DNA from: Mesorhizobium sp. M2E.F.Ca.ET.219.01.1.1
GTDB taxonomy: Bacteria > Pseudomonadota > Alphaproteobacteria > Rhizobiales > Rhizobiaceae
DNA: 64,000 nt
Direction of reading: 5' to 3'
NCBI RefSeq assembly: GCF_004016445.2
Contig: NZ_SADT02000001.1
Location: 1,717,630-1,781,629 of the forward strand
The notes under the pieces are model-generated. The model saw only the letters and a list, made by a program, of their open reading frames with translations. It did no database searches and was not told where the DNA came from. This document shows positions 49,176 to 61,447 of this stretch, piece after piece. Each line of letters starts with the position of its first letter. The first letter of the stretch is position 1. Made by a program: the position numbers and the translations under genes.

Positions 49176-50048
49176 TCAGGCGCTCCTCTCGGTAGGCTCG
49201 GCATGCTTCGCCGGCGGGTCGGTGCGGTACCAGCCGGTGATGATTGAGCGGAGTTCATTGATCGGGCCGGCGGCCAGGATCATCAGGATGTGGACGATGA
49301 AGAAGAGGACGAGCAGCACCATGACTGTGAAATGGATGGTGCGCGCGCTCTGTCGGCCGCCCAGGATTTCGTTGAGCCACGGCAGCACCGAATCCATGCT
49401 CGGCGACATTGCGAGGCCGGTCACGATCATCAGCGGCAGCAACACGAACAGCACGCCGCCATAGGCCATTTTCTGCAGCGTGTTGTATTCGCGCGTGTGA
49501 TGAAACTTCAGCTTGGCGTGTTCGACTATGTCGCGCGGCAGCTTGCGCAGGTCCGACACGCGAGGGGCGAGGTCGCGGCGGATATGACCGTTGACCAGGC
49601 CGGCTATCAGCCAGACGAGCAAGGTCGTGGTCAGGATCCAGGCGAAAAAGAAGTGCACCACGCGGGCCGTGCCGAGATCGTAATAGGAGGGAATCGTCGC
49701 CCAGGATGGAAAGGCGCGAGGCGTCTCCTGCCCGGGCGGACCCGACCAGCCGAGCACGCCGGTGGTGTCGAAGCGATGGCCGAAAATTTCGGTGAAGCCG
49801 CGCGGACCGTTGGCCGTGTTTTCGGCGCCGATCTGGAGGATCGTGTTGTTGAATTCGAAGCCGGATTGCTTGCCGATATAGAGTTGCGGCCGCGCGTTGA
49901 AGATCTGCAGGCCGGAAAGCAGCATGAAGAACAACGAAAAAGCCCAGATCCAGTGGGTCAGCCGCGTCCAGCGCGATTGCCGATAGATGAGGGTCTTATC
50001 CTTGCCGTCCGCCTTGGCGGCGGATTGGTTGTTGGCAACAGTGTCCAT
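49176..50048 (-). CDS. Membrane cytochrome b (b561 / Ni-Fe hydrogenase type)
   Basis: A 290-residue di-heme-type membrane cytochrome. Four main hydrophobic helices are seen, with histidines suited to heme binding: LTHWIWAFS (His32), VVHFFFAWILTTT, then HTREYN and TIHFTVMVLLVLFFIVHIL. It should pass electrons between the quinone pool and the molybdopterin enzyme encoded one base downstream. The operon order is cytochrome, molybdo-enzyme, GNAT. Confidence 0.88.
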   Translation of the reverse strand: MDTVANNQSAAKADGKDKTLIYRQSRWTRLTHWIWAFSLFFMLLSGLQIFNARPQLYIGKQSGFEFNNTILQIGAENTANGPRGFTEIFGHRFDTTGVLGWSGPPGQETPRAFPSWATIPSYYDLGTARVVHFFFAWILTTTLLVWLIAGLVNGHIRRDLAPRVSDLRKLPRDIVEHAKLKFHHTREYNTLQKMAYGGVLFVLLPLMIVTGLAMSPSMDSVLPWLNEILGGRQSARTIHFTVMVLLVLFFIVHILMILAAGPINELRSIITGWYRTDPPAKHAEPTERSA

Positions 50049-50146
50049 TCTGCCTCCGACCGCCTCATGCAAGCGGCTTCTCAGATCATTGTCTCCCCCT
50101 CAATACGTCGCCGCACAAGGCAATGTTTCATGCGATCACGGATTTA

Positions 50147-50818
50147 TTACGGAGAACCCAGGCTGACCGCGAGATTGACCGCCGCCGCAACGATGACCGT
50201 GTTGAAGAAAAAGGTCAGGATCGAATGGACGAGCACGACCATGCGCATCTGCGAGGTGGTGATGGCCGTGTCGGCGGTCTGCGCCGTCATGCCGATGACG
50301 GTCGCGAAATAGAGGAAATCCCAGCCTTCCGGACGCTTGCCGCCGGGAAAATCGAGGCCGCCGACCGGCAACTTCTTTTGTGTTTTCTCGTCGGTCTCGC
50401 CACCGTCCTTCCAGTAGACATGCGCGTAATGCAACGATGCCATGGCGTGGATCGTGAACCAGCCGAGCGGGATCGACAGAATGGCAAAGCCGAGCTGCCA
50501 GGGGTGCGTGGCGGCTTTCTGGTTGATCAAAAGAAACAGCGAGACGATGGCCGCAACGACTACGAAGAACGTAACGGCGAAGATCAGCAGCACGGGCATG
50601 TCTGTGGCGCGGGCGTTCTTGCTGAGATAGCGGCCGGTAAGCCGTGGCATCAGCGTCAGGACCAGGACGATATAGCTTGCAAAGAATACATTAGCGCCAA
50701 TGGAATAGGGGAGCGGCGCGCGCAAAAGCAGGGCTAGGAGCAGTGCGACGACGCCGATGGCAAAGGCCAGAGCGAACTGCATATGCCGATGCATCGGCGT
50801 CTTAAGGTCTTCACCCAT
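50147..50818 (-). CDS. DUF1345 membrane protein
   Basis: A 223-residue polytopic membrane protein with about five to six hydrophobic helices. The DUF1345 look is in the C-terminal half: YFATVIGMTAQTADTAITTSQMR followed by a final long helix (VLVHSILTFFFNTVIVAAAVNLAV). The function is unknown; potassium-channel-like folds have been suggested for relatives. It stands alone between the UPF0178 gene and the cytochrome operon. Confidence 0.83.
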   Translation of the reverse strand: MGEDLKTPMHRHMQFALAFAIGVVALLLALLLRAPLPYSIGANVFFASYIVLVLTLMPRLTGRYLSKNARATDMPVLLIFAVTFFVVVAAIVSLFLLINQKAATHPWQLGFAILSIPLGWFTIHAMASLHYAHVYWKDGGETDEKTQKKLPVGGLDFPGGKRPEGWDFLYFATVIGMTAQTADTAITTSQMRMVVLVHSILTFFFNTVIVAAAVNLAVSLGSP

Positions 50819-50843
50819 GGCTCGGGTCCCTGAAGACGTTGGA

Positions 50844-51311
50844 TCAGTTCGGTGTGACGGATTTGAGCGCGCGCCGCAAGATGCGGTCGAGCTCGCCGAG
50901 AAACTGCGCCCTGTCCTTCTGCGTGAAGGAGGCGTTGAAGCCGCGGCTTTCGCCGGTCTCGCGCAGATGCTGCTTCAGATCGCGCATCGCCATCGCCATG
51001 CCGATGGTCTCCGGCGTGAAGGGGCGGCCGGTGGGTCCCAGCACATGCGCGCCGAGCGCCACCGTGCGTGCGGCAAGCGGGATGTCGGCCGTCACCACAA
51101 CGTCATTGGCTCTTGCGTTCTCGACAATCCAATCGTCTGCCGCATCAGCACCCTTGGAGACCACGACGTTGCGGATCATCGGATCGCGCGACGGCCGCAG
51201 CCCGCCATTGGAGACGTAAGTAACGACGACGCCATGGCGCTCCGCGACCTTCTCGACCTCGGCTTTCACCGGGCAGGCGTCGGCATCGACGTAGATGATT
51301 GGTGCGGGCAA
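50844..51311 (-). CDS. UPF0178 (YaiI/YqxD) family protein
   Basis: A 155-residue conserved protein with a NYN/PIN-like fold. Family motifs are IIYVDADACPVKAEVEKVAERHG near the start, DDWIVENA and DVVVTADIPLAARTVALGA. PIN-type folds suggest a nuclease but activity is unproven. The start is a TTG at 51311 (reading MPAPIIYVDADACPV) with GGAGAG just upstream; the longer frame upstream reads like non-coding sequence. Same strand as gfa, 65 bp behind it. Confidence 0.85.
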   Translation of the reverse strand: MPAPIIYVDADACPVKAEVEKVAERHGVVVTYVSNGGLRPSRDPMIRNVVVSKGADAADDWIVENARANDVVVTADIPLAARTVALGAHVLGPTGRPFTPETIGMAMAMRDLKQHLRETGESRGFNASFTQKDRAQFLGELDRILRRALKSVTPN

Positions 51312-51376
51312 TCGTCTCTCCAAACGAACATGGGACCGGCTTTTGACCGGCCCCATGGCAGAAATATTGCAACTTG

Positions 51377-51946
51377 TCAGGCCGGAAGCGCGCCGGACTT
51401 CTTCGCCGTCCACGTGGCCATATAGTCCATAAGGCCGGGGTTGAGGCAGTCATAGGGCTCCAGCCCGATCGACTTCAGCTGGCCGCGAATGCCGCCCATG
51501 CGGTTCGGGTCGACGCCGGATTCGATGATCGAGGAGACGAAGGCGGCGAAGCCGGGCGGCGACCAGCCGTCCTCCTCGAAGCGCTCGGGATGGATGAAGG
51601 ACAGGCCCTTGAAGGGGTGGTCGCGCTCGACGGGGCCATGCATGTGGACGCCGCAGCCGGTGCAGGCGTGGCGCTGGATGAGCGCCGAGGGGTCGACTAC
51701 CTTCAGCTTGTCCCCGTTCTCGGTAACGGTGACGTCGCCCGTGCCGACGACGGCCACGACCGAGAAGATAGCGCCGTCCGGCTTCCAGCACTTCGTGCAG
51801 CCGCAGGCATGGTTGTGGGCGATCTGACCCTTGACCTTCACCTTCACCGGCTTGCTGGTGCAGAGGCAAACCAGCGTGCCGCCGGAGAAGGATGCGCTTT
51901 CCTTTGGCAAGCCATTGTCAATCTTCGGATGCAGTTTCTCGGCCAT
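51377..51946 (-). CDS. gfa: S-(hydroxymethyl)glutathione synthase
   Basis: Speeds the addition of formaldehyde to glutathione. The 189 residues carry the zinc cysteines of the GFA domain: [19 protein letters not shown] and [10 protein letters not shown]. The gene is 65 bp downstream of adhC, whose product oxidises the adduct it forms, so the two make one formaldehyde-detoxifying unit. The start ([10 protein letters not shown]) is the usual one for the family. Confidence 0.95.
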   Translation of the reverse strand: MAEKLHPKIDNGLPKESASFSGGTLVCLCTSKPVKVKVKGQIAHNHACGCTKCWKPDGAIFSVVAVVGTGDVTVTENGDKLKVVDPSALIQRHACTGCGVHMHGPVERDHPFKGLSFIHPERFEEDGWSPPGFAAFVSSIIESGVDPNRMGGIRGQLKSIGLEPYDCLNPGLMDYMATWTAKKSGALPA

Positions 51947-52011
51947 TCCATTCCTCCCATGTTTTACCACAGAGGTCGCCGGCGTTCCGGCCTGCGGCCT
52001 GGTGGCTTTCC

Positions 52012-53139
52012 TCAATAAACCACGACGCTGCGGATCGACTTGCCCTCATGCATGAGGTCAAAACCCTTGTTGATGTCTTCGAGCTTCAGCGTGTGGGTGA
52101 TCATCGGGTCGATCTCAATCTTCTTTTCCATGTACCAGTCGACGATCCTGGGCACGTCGGTGCGGCCGCGCGCGCCGCCGAAGGCGGTGCCCATCCAGGT
52201 GCGGCCGGTGACCAGCTGGAAGGGGCGCGTCGAAATCTCCTGGCCGGCGCCGGCGACGCCGATGATGACCGACTTGCCCCAGCCGCGATGCGAGGCTTCC
52301 AGCGCCTGGCGCATCACCTTGGTGTTGCCGGTGCAGTCGAAGGTGTAATCGGCGCCGCCGATCTGGTCGGCGCCACGCTTGGTCAGGTTGACGAGGTAAG
52401 GCACGATGTCGCCGTCGATCTCCTTCGGATTGACGAAATGCGTCATGCCGAATTTTTCGCCCCAGGCCTTCTTGTCATTGTTGACATCGACGCCGATGAT
52501 CATGTCGGCGCCGGCAAGGCGCAGGCCCTGGATGACGTTCAAGCCGATGCCGCCCAGGCCGAAGACGACAGCCGTCGCGCCTTGCTCGACCTTGGCGGTG
52601 TTGATGACCGCGCCGATGCCGGTGGTGACGCCGCAGCCGATGTAGCAGATCTTGTCGAAGGGGGCGTCCGGATTGACCTTGGCGACCGCGATCTCCGGCA
52701 GGACGGTGAAGTTGGAGAAGGTCGAGCAGCCCATATAGTGGAAGAGTTTTTCGCCGCCGAGCGAGAAGCGCGAGGTGCCGTCCGGCATCAGGCCTTGCCC
52801 CTGCGTGGCGCGGATGGCGGTGCACAGATTGGTCTTGCGCGACAGGCAGGACGGGCACTGGCGGCATTCGGGCGTGTAGAGCGGGATGACATGGTCACCC
52901 TTCCTGACCGAGGTGACGCCCTTGCCGACATCGACCACGACGCCTGCGCCCTCATGGCCGAGGATCGCGGGAAAGATGCCTTCCGGATCGGCGCCCGACA
53001 GCGTGAACTCGTCGGTGTGGCAGATGCCGGTCGCCTTGACCTCAATCAGCACCTCGCCTTCGCGCGGGCCTTCGAGGTCCACCTCCATGATCTCCAGCGG
53101 CTTTCCGGCGGCAACGGCAACGGCGGCACGCGTTTTCAT
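52012..53139 (-). CDS. adhC: S-(hydroxymethyl)glutathione dehydrogenase / class III alcohol dehydrogenase
   Basis: NAD-dependent oxidation of S-hydroxymethylglutathione to S-formylglutathione; also reduces S-nitrosoglutathione in this family. The 375 residues show catalytic zinc ligands Cys40 (GICHTDE), His62-Glu63 (GHEGAG) and the structural zinc cysteines 92, 95, 98 and 106. The nucleotide site is [14 protein letters not shown]. It begins [17 protein letters not shown]. Gene order adhC-gfa is the common proteobacterial formaldehyde unit. Alternative symbols are frmA and flhA. Confidence 0.97.
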   Translation of the reverse strand: MKTRAAVAVAAGKPLEIMEVDLEGPREGEVLIEVKATGICHTDEFTLSGADPEGIFPAILGHEGAGVVVDVGKGVTSVRKGDHVIPLYTPECRQCPSCLSRKTNLCTAIRATQGQGLMPDGTSRFSLGGEKLFHYMGCSTFSNFTVLPEIAVAKVNPDAPFDKICYIGCGVTTGIGAVINTAKVEQGATAVVFGLGGIGLNVIQGLRLAGADMIIGVDVNNDKKAWGEKFGMTHFVNPKEIDGDIVPYLVNLTKRGADQIGGADYTFDCTGNTKVMRQALEASHRGWGKSVIIGVAGAGQEISTRPFQLVTGRTWMGTAFGGARGRTDVPRIVDWYMEKKIEIDPMITHTLKLEDINKGFDLMHEGKSIRSVVVY

Positions 53140-53392
53140 CGAGGCATTCCTCCCAAGCGATTTGTAAGTTTTAGCTAACGGCAAGCTGCCCGTGGCGAAT
53201 GCCAGCCTGCCATCCCTTCAGCCTTGTGGGTAACTTTAGCGAGTTCCGCGCTGGCGGCCAACGTCTCTTGCGACGTTTTTTCGGCGCGGTTTCCGCAATC
53301 GGCGCCAGCCGCAGGGGCCAAGCGGCTGGCACTTGAGGCGCGCCGGAATTGTCCATAGAACTGGTCCGCTTTGCCGGAGGAACGACATCCGA

Positions 53393-55405
<2,013 letters not shown>

Positions 55406-55526
55406 GAAGAGGCGGTAGCCGGCCGTAAGCCTGTGCCTTGTCGGTCATTTGTGCTGGACTGGCATGGCCGCGTCCGGGACAATACATCTGCATGGAATTT
55501 GAGTCTCTGGAACAGCGCGAAAAAAC

Positions 55527-58500
55527 ATGGCGGATGAACGACTTCCACGCGACCCGTTGCAGCGCGAAGCAGCCGTGAAGGCCGCGCGGCCGGAAGCGCC
55601 GGCCCGCGCCTTCATCCATTTGCGGGTGCACTCGGCCTATTCGCTGCTCGAAGGCGCGCTTCAGCTTGGCGCGATCGTCGGTCATGCGGTCAGGGACGAG
55701 GCGCCGGCGATAGCGGTCACCGACACCAACAATTTGTTCGGCGCGCTCGAGTTCGCCCAGAAGGCGGTCAAGGACGGTATCCAGCCGATCATCGGTTGCC
55801 AGATCGATCTCGCCTTTTCCGGCGAGGCGAGCGACGGCCAGCGCGACCGCCGCCGACTTGGGCCGGAGATGTCGCCGGTCGTGCTGATCGCCGCCAGCGA
55901 AGGCGGCTACGCCAATCTGGTCAGGCTGATCAGCAAGGTTTATCTGGAGACGCCGCCCGGCGAGCCGGTGCACCTGACCAGCGCCATGCTGGAAGGCAAA
56001 AGCGACGGCTTGATCTGTCTGACCGGCGGCCCGCGCGGTCCGATCGGCAGCGCGCTGAAAGCGGACCGGCGCGACCTCGCCGAACAGCGGCTGCTGTTCC
56101 TCAAGGGCTTGTTCGGCGACAGGCTTTATGTCGAGCTGGAGCGGGTCGCCGGCTATGACCGCATGGTCGAGAAGTCGACGGTCGACCTGGCCTATACCCA
56201 CGACCTGCCGCTGGTCGCCACCAACGAGGCGTTCTTCTTCAAGCGCGAGGACTACGAGGCGCATGATGCGCTGATCGCCATCGCCGAAGGATCGGTAGTC
56301 GCCGCGGACAACCGCCGGCGGCTTTCGCCGGACAATTTCCTGCGCAGCCAGGCCGAGATGGCGCGGCTGTTCTCGGATTTGCCGGAGGCGATCGACAATA
56401 CGGTCGAGATCGCCATGCGCTGCTCCTACTATCCGAAGAACCGCAGCCCGATCCTGCCGCGCTTCACCGGCGCCGACGCCGCCGACAAGGACGCGGCCGA
56501 GAAGGCCGAGGCGGCCGAGCTCGCCCGCCAGGCGCGTGAGGGGCTGGAGGCGCGGCTCGCCGCGCATGGGCCGACGCCGGGCTACACGGTCGAGCAATAT
56601 CGCGAGCGGCTGGAATTCGAGCTCGGCATCATCGAGAAGATGAAGTTTCCGGGCTACTTCCTTATCGTTGCCGACTTCATCAAATGGGCCAAATCGCAAG
56701 GCATCCCGGTCGGGCCGGGGCGCGGTTCGGGCGCCGGCTCGCTGGTCGCCTACTCGACCACCATCACCGATATCGACCCGCTGCGTTTCTCGCTGCTGTT
56801 CGAGCGCTTCCTCAATCCGGACCGCATCTCGATGCCGGACTTCGACATCGACTTCTGCCAGGACCGGCGCGAGGAGGTGATCCGCTACGTCCAGCAGAAA
56901 TACGGGCGCGACCAGGTCGGCCAGATCATCACCTTCGGTACGCTGCAAGCGCGCGCGGTGCTGCGCGACGTCGGCCGCGTGCTGCAGATGCCTTACGGCC
57001 AGGTGGACAAGCTCTCCAAGATGGTGCCGCAGAACCCGGCCAATCCCGTCAAGCTGGCGGACGCCATCGCCAACGAGCCGCGCTTCGCCGAGGAGGCGGA
57101 GAAAGAACCGATCGTGCAGACCCTGCTCGACACGGCGCAGAAGCTCGAAGGGCTCTACCGCCATGCCTCGACGCATGCCGCCGGCATCGTCATCGGCGAC
57201 CGGCCGCTGTCCGAGCTGGTGCCGATGTACCGCGATCCACGCTCCGACATGCCCGTCACGCAGTTCAACATGAAGTATGTCGAGCAGGCGGGGCTGGTAA
57301 AATTCGACTTCCTCGGCCTGAAGACGCTGACCGTGCTGGAAACGGCGGTGAAGCTGATCCGCCGGCGCGGCGTCGACATCGATCTCGCGACGATCCCGCT
57401 CGACGACAAGGACACCTACGCCATGCTGTCGCGCGGCGAGGTGGTCGGCGTGTTCCAGGTTGAAAGTGCCGGCATGCGCAAGGCGCTGATCGGCATGCGG
57501 CCGGACTGTATCGAGGACATCATCGCGCTGGTCGCCCTCTACCGCCCCGGCCCGATGGAGAACATCCCGACCTACAACGCCAGAAAGCATGGCGAGGAGG
57601 AGATGGCCTCGATCCATCCCAAGATCGACCATCTGGTGAAGGAGACGCAAGGCGTCATCGTCTACCAGGAACAGGTGATGCAGATCGCGCAGGAGCTGTC
57701 CGGCTATTCGCTCGGCGAAGCCGACCTTCTTCGCCGCGCCATGGGCAAGAAGATCCGCGCCGAGATGGACAAGCAGCGCGAGCGCTTCGTCTCCGGCGCG
57801 GTCGAGCGCGGCGTCTCCAAGCTGCAGGCCGACTTCATCTTCGATCTTCTGGCCAAGTTCGCCGACTACGGCTTCAACAAGTCGCACGCGGCGGCCTATG
57901 CGGTGGTTTCCTACCAGACCGCCTATCTCAAGGCGCATTACCCGGTCGAGTTCCTGGCGGCGTCGATGACGCTCGATATGAGCAACACCGACAAGCTGGC
58001 CGATTTCCGCCAGGACGCCATGCGCCTTGGCATCGAGGTGGTTGCGCCGTCGGTGATGACCAGCTTCCGCCCCTTCGAGGTCGGCGACAACAAGATCTTC
58101 TATTCGCTGGCGGCGCTGAAAGGCGTCGGCGACGCGGCAGTCGAGCATATCGTCGCCGTGCGCGGCGAGAGGCCGTTCAAGAACCTTGCCGATTTCTGCG
58201 AGCGCGTCGATCCAAAGATCGTCGGCAAGCGCGTCTTCGAAAGCCTGATCATGGCCGGCGCGCTGGATTGCTTCGGCCATGACCGCGCCCAGATGATGGC
58301 CGGCGTCGAGCGGATGATGGGACTGGCCTCGCTGGCGCAGCAGAACGCCGTCTCCGGCCAGGCCGATATTTTCGGCTCCTCTCTCGGCGCGCAATCGCAG
58401 GCGCTCAACCTGCCGGCGACCGATCCTTGGCTTGCCGCCGACCGGCTGCACCGTGAGTTCCAGGTGGTGGGCTTCTATCTCTCCGCGCACCCGCTGGACG

Positions 58501-59054
58501 AGTACAAGGCAGCGCTTCAGAAGATGCGGGTGCAGAACTGGGCGGAATTTTCGGCCGCGGTCAAACGGGGCGCAGCCGCAGGCCGGCTCGCCGGCACCGT
58601 CACCACCAAGCAGGAGCGCAAGACGCGCACCGGCAACAAGATGGGCGTGGTGCAGTTCTCCGACACGACCGGCCAGTACGAGGCGGTGCTGTTTTCCGAA
58701 GGCTTGGCGCAGTATCGCGACATGCTGGAGCCCGGCCGCTCGGTGGTGATCACCGTTTCGGCTGAGGACAGGCCGGAAGGCATCAATCTGCGCATCCAGA
58801 CCGTGCAGTCGCTGGAGGACGAAGCCAGCCGAATCCAGAAGGCGCTGCGCATTTTCGTGCGTGACGCGGCACCCCTCGGCATGCTGGCCAACCAGCTTTC
58901 GGTCAAGGGCGAGGGGCAGGTGAGCTTCGTGCTGATCAAGGACGCAGGACAGGGCGAGGTCGAGATCGAACTGCCCAATCGCTACCGCATTTCACCCCAG
59001 GTGGCATCGGCAATGCGCGCGGTGCCGGGCGTGGTGGAAGTGGAGCTTGTTTGA
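55527..59054 (+). CDS. dnaE: DNA polymerase III alpha subunit
   Basis: The replicative polymerase. The 1175 residues show the N-terminal PHP domain (FIHLRVHSAYSLLEGAL), the polymerase core with the catalytic Asp440/Asp442 in PDFDIDFCQDRR, the PGRGSGAGSLVAY motif, helix-hairpin-helix and OB-fold domains (VGFYLSAHPLDEY; GTVTTKQERKTRTGNKMGVVQ) and the C-terminal tau-binding part. Length and absence of imuA/imuB neighbours point to DnaE1, not the mutagenic DnaE2. A 121-bp gap with no other features precedes it. Confidence 0.97.
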   Translation: MADERLPRDPLQREAAVKAARPEAPARAFIHLRVHSAYSLLEGALQLGAIVGHAVRDEAPAIAVTDTNNLFGALEFAQKAVKDGIQPIIGCQIDLAFSGEASDGQRDRRRLGPEMSPVVLIAASEGGYANLVRLISKVYLETPPGEPVHLTSAMLEGKSDGLICLTGGPRGPIGSALKADRRDLAEQRLLFLKGLFGDRLYVELERVAGYDRMVEKSTVDLAYTHDLPLVATNEAFFFKREDYEAHDALIAIAEGSVVAADNRRRLSPDNFLRSQAEMARLFSDLPEAIDNTVEIAMRCSYYPKNRSPILPRFTGADAADKDAAEKAEAAELARQAREGLEARLAAHGPTPGYTVEQYRERLEFELGIIEKMKFPGYFLIVADFIKWAKSQGIPVGPGRGSGAGSLVAYSTTITDIDPLRFSLLFERFLNPDRISMPDFDIDFCQDRREEVIRYVQQKYGRDQVGQIITFGTLQARAVLRDVGRVLQMPYGQVDKLSKMVPQNPANPVKLADAIANEPRFAEEAEKEPIVQTLLDTAQKLEGLYRHASTHAAGIVIGDRPLSELVPMYRDPRSDMPVTQFNMKYVEQAGLVKFDFLGLKTLTVLETAVKLIRRRGVDIDLATIPLDDKDTYAMLSRGEVVGVFQVESAGMRKALIGMRPDCIEDIIALVALYRPGPMENIPTYNARKHGEEEMASIHPKIDHLVKETQGVIVYQEQVMQIAQELSGYSLGEADLLRRAMGKKIRAEMDKQRERFVSGAVERGVSKLQADFIFDLLAKFADYGFNKSHAAAYAVVSYQTAYLKAHYPVEFLAASMTLDMSNTDKLADFRQDAMRLGIEVVAPSVMTSFRPFEVGDNKIFYSLAALKGVGDAAVEHIVAVRGERPFKNLADFCERVDPKIVGKRVFESLIMAGALDCFGHDRAQMMAGVERMMGLASLAQQNAVSGQADIFGSSLGAQSQALNLPATDPWLAADRLHREFQVVGFYLSAHPLDEYKAALQKMRVQNWAEFSAAVKRGAAAGRLAGTVTTKQERKTRTGNKMGVVQFSDTTGQYEAVLFSEGLAQYRDMLEPGRSVVITVSAEDRPEGINLRIQTVQSLEDEASRIQKALRIFVRDAAPLGMLANQLSVKGEGQVSFVLIKDAGQGEVEIELPNRYRISPQVASAMRAVPGVVEVELV

Positions 59055-59163
59055 CCACCAGTCGTCGCCTGTAGCGCGGTAAAGAAATTCAAGCCGAATA
59101 CGCCCCATTTGCCCCGGCCCGACGGCGCGCGACCGGTATATTATTGTTAGCTAACTTGTTTTA

Positions 59164-60453
59164 ATGTTGCGGACAGGCGGCGGGCGCATGTCTGCGTCGC
59201 CTGCAAGGCTGATGATTGGGCCGGGGCGCATCATGGTCGACAGGTTGGATTTCGAGACGATCCAGACGGATCGCGATAGGCAGCACGCCGATGAGGCGGC
59301 GACACCTCTGGTTTCGGCCATTATTCCGTGTCTGAACGAAGAGCGTACGCTCGGCATCTGCATCCGCAAGGCCTTTGACGTTTTTGCGAAGCGGGGCATC
59401 AAGGGCGAGGTGGTCGTAGGAGACAACGGATCGAGCGACCGGTCGGTTGAGATCGCCGAGTCTCTCGGCGCGCGTGTCGTGCACCAACGGGTCAAGGGAT
59501 ATGGTGCGGCGATCAGCGCGGCGGCTGAATCTGCCCGAGGTACGTATCTCGTCATGGCCGATGCCGACGATTCTTACGATTGGAGCAGCCTCGGCGATTT
59601 TATCGACGCCTTGGAAGAAGGGGCCGATCTGGTGATGGGTGATCGCTTTGCGGGTGGTATCGAGCCTGGCGCCATGCCGCCGCTGCATCGGTATCTCGGC
59701 AATCCGGTGCTTTCGATGATTGCCCGCCGGCTTCACCATTCTCCGATACATGATTTCCACTGCGGCATGCGAGGCTTCACCCGCGATGCGTTCCGCAGGA
59801 TGCGGGCGCGCTCGCCTGGTATGGAATTCGCCTCGGAGATGATCATCAATGCGCATCGCGCGGGCTTGGTGATCCGCGAGGTGCCGATCAAGCTACACCC
59901 GGACAAGCGTGGCCGCCCACCTCATCTGCGCTCGTTCCGCGACGGCTGGCGACACCTGCGGCTGATCATAGCCCATGCGCCAGACACCATGTACCTCATA
60001 CCGGGAGCGGCCTTGCTGGCGACAGGCATCTTCGGCCTTGCGGCCCTCGCTGCTGGACCCGTCCGTATCGGTGGCTGGTATTTTGGAATTCACTTCGTCG
60101 CGCTTTCCTCCATGGCGACTCTGATCGGCCTTTCGGCGATTTTGTTCGGTATGCTGGCCAAGGTGGCAATCGCTATCTATCAGCCAGTCCACGGCGGCCG
60201 AATCGTGCCCTGGCTGATGCGTGGCAGCCCCTTGGAATGGCTGTTCTTTTCCGGCGGTGCGCTGGCAGTGGCCGGCTTTGTCGCGGACGCGCTGCTGGCG
60301 CTGCACTGGATCTTTGTCGGTGGCCCGATGGAGCAGTCGGTGCACCTGACCTTTGTGACCACCACCGCCTGCGTCGCCGGGATGTCTATGGTGTTGTCCG
60401 GCTTCGTGCTTAAGCTGCTGCTCGATAATTTGGACCACAGGCATGCGTTCTGA
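59164..60453 (+). CDS. Family 2 glycosyltransferase with membrane domain (DPM1/ArnC-like)
   Basis: A protein of up to 429 residues. The N-terminal GT-A domain (about 48-280) has SAIIPCLNEE, VVVGDNGSSDRSVE, ADADDSYDWS (a DxD-type site) and the region FHCGMRGFTRDAF typical of dolichol-phosphate mannosyltransferase relatives. Three or four C-terminal helices (about 285-425) anchor it. It probably loads a sugar on undecaprenyl phosphate. The start is unsure: ATGs at 59164, 59188 and 59233 are all in frame; the third has GGGG at good spacing. First gene of a polysaccharide-like cluster. Confidence 0.88.
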   Translation: MLRTGGGRMSASPARLMIGPGRIMVDRLDFETIQTDRDRQHADEAATPLVSAIIPCLNEERTLGICIRKAFDVFAKRGIKGEVVVGDNGSSDRSVEIAESLGARVVHQRVKGYGAAISAAAESARGTYLVMADADDSYDWSSLGDFIDALEEGADLVMGDRFAGGIEPGAMPPLHRYLGNPVLSMIARRLHHSPIHDFHCGMRGFTRDAFRRMRARSPGMEFASEMIINAHRAGLVIREVPIKLHPDKRGRPPHLRSFRDGWRHLRLIIAHAPDTMYLIPGAALLATGIFGLAALAAGPVRIGGWYFGIHFVALSSMATLIGLSAILFGMLAKVAIAIYQPVHGGRIVPWLMRGSPLEWLFFSGGALAVAGFVADALLALHWIFVGGPMEQSVHLTFVTTTACVAGMSMVLSGFVLKLLLDNLDHRHAF

Positions 60454-61447
60454 CGGTTCGGCTGGCGCCCGAACCCAGGCTCGAACAGATGGCTCAGCGG
60501 GCGAAAAGCCATTCCTGTCGGTGGTCATGCCGGTGCATGAAGGAACGGCATGGATTGCGGCGACGCTTGACTCGCTGGCAGCGGAGCCGACGGCGGGCCT
60601 GGAGATAATCGTTGTCGACAGCAGCTCGACGGATGCCACCTCTGCCATCGTCGAGCGATTTGCCGACCGACTACCGCTTCGGCTGCTTCAGCGAAGAGAC
60701 CTTGCGCCTTGGCAGACGAAGACCAATTTGGGCGTTGAATTGGCTGCCGCTGACCATGTTTGTATGCTCCATCAGGATGACCTGTGGCTGCCTGGGCGCG
60801 TGAAGGCCGCTCGCCGCTGGCTGGGAAGCTTTCCCAAAGCCGGGCTGCATTTGGCCCCGACCGCCATCATTGACCGCGACGGCCGCCGAATCGGACGCTG
60901 GAACTGCCCCTTGCCTGCGGAGGAGGCGCTCGGCGCCGAATTCCTGCTGGAACGGCTGCTCGTGCAAAATTTTGTCTCGGTGCCTGCTCCGATATTTAGC
61001 CGAACCGCATGGCTGGCGTGCGGAGGCATGGATGAGAAGCTTTGGTATACGGCGGATTGGGACATCTGGGCGAAGCTCGCCAACACCGCCACGGTCGTTT
61101 ATCACGACGAGATCACGACTGCATTTCGGGTCCACGGCAGTTCGCTTACTGTAACCGGATCTCGGGATGTCAGTGAGTTCCGGTCGCAAATGCAGATTGT
61201 CATGGAGCGCCATCTTCCCCGTCTTGCGGCGAGCAACCGGCGCCTGGTTGAACCTACTGCCCGGGCATCGATCAGCGTCAATGTATCGCTGGCCGCCGCG
61301 TCGGGCGGTGACTTGAAGGCACTGGTGCGCGCGGCGCGTGTTGTGCTCTCGCTTGGACCGGTGGGCATGAGGCGTTATTTGCGTGACTCGCGGCTATGGG
61401 AGCGCGTCATATGTCGGCTTCGGGCGAAATTGACCGGAGCTTTTTGA
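60443..61447 (+). CDS. Family 2 glycosyltransferase
   Basis: A 334-residue soluble GT-A glycosyltransferase. Motifs are LSVVMPVHEGTAWIAATLDSL, IIVVDSSSTDAT and MLHQDDLWLPGR (acidic metal site), with WDIWAKLANTATVVYHDE later. It probably adds a sugar during synthesis of a surface polysaccharide. The gene overlaps the previous glycosyltransferase by 11 bases and the next gene by 37, so the three form an operon. Confidence 0.88.
   Translation: MRSDGSAGARTQARTDGSAGEKPFLSVVMPVHEGTAWIAATLDSLAAEPTAGLEIIVVDSSSTDATSAIVERFADRLPLRLLQRRDLAPWQTKTNLGVELAAADHVCMLHQDDLWLPGRVKAARRWLGSFPKAGLHLAPTAIIDRDGRRIGRWNCPLPAEEALGAEFLLERLLVQNFVSVPAPIFSRTAWLACGGMDEKLWYTADWDIWAKLANTATVVYHDEITTAFRVHGSSLTVTGSRDVSEFRSQMQIVMERHLPRLAASNRRLVEPTARASISVNVSLAAASGGDLKALVRAARVVLSLGPVGMRRYLRDSRLWERVICRLRAKLTGAF

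Noticed and set aside
55527..59054. Mutagenic DnaE2 polymerase of an imuA-imuB-dnaE2 cassette
   Set aside because: Length of 1175 residues fits the replicative enzyme and neither imuA nor imuB is next to it.
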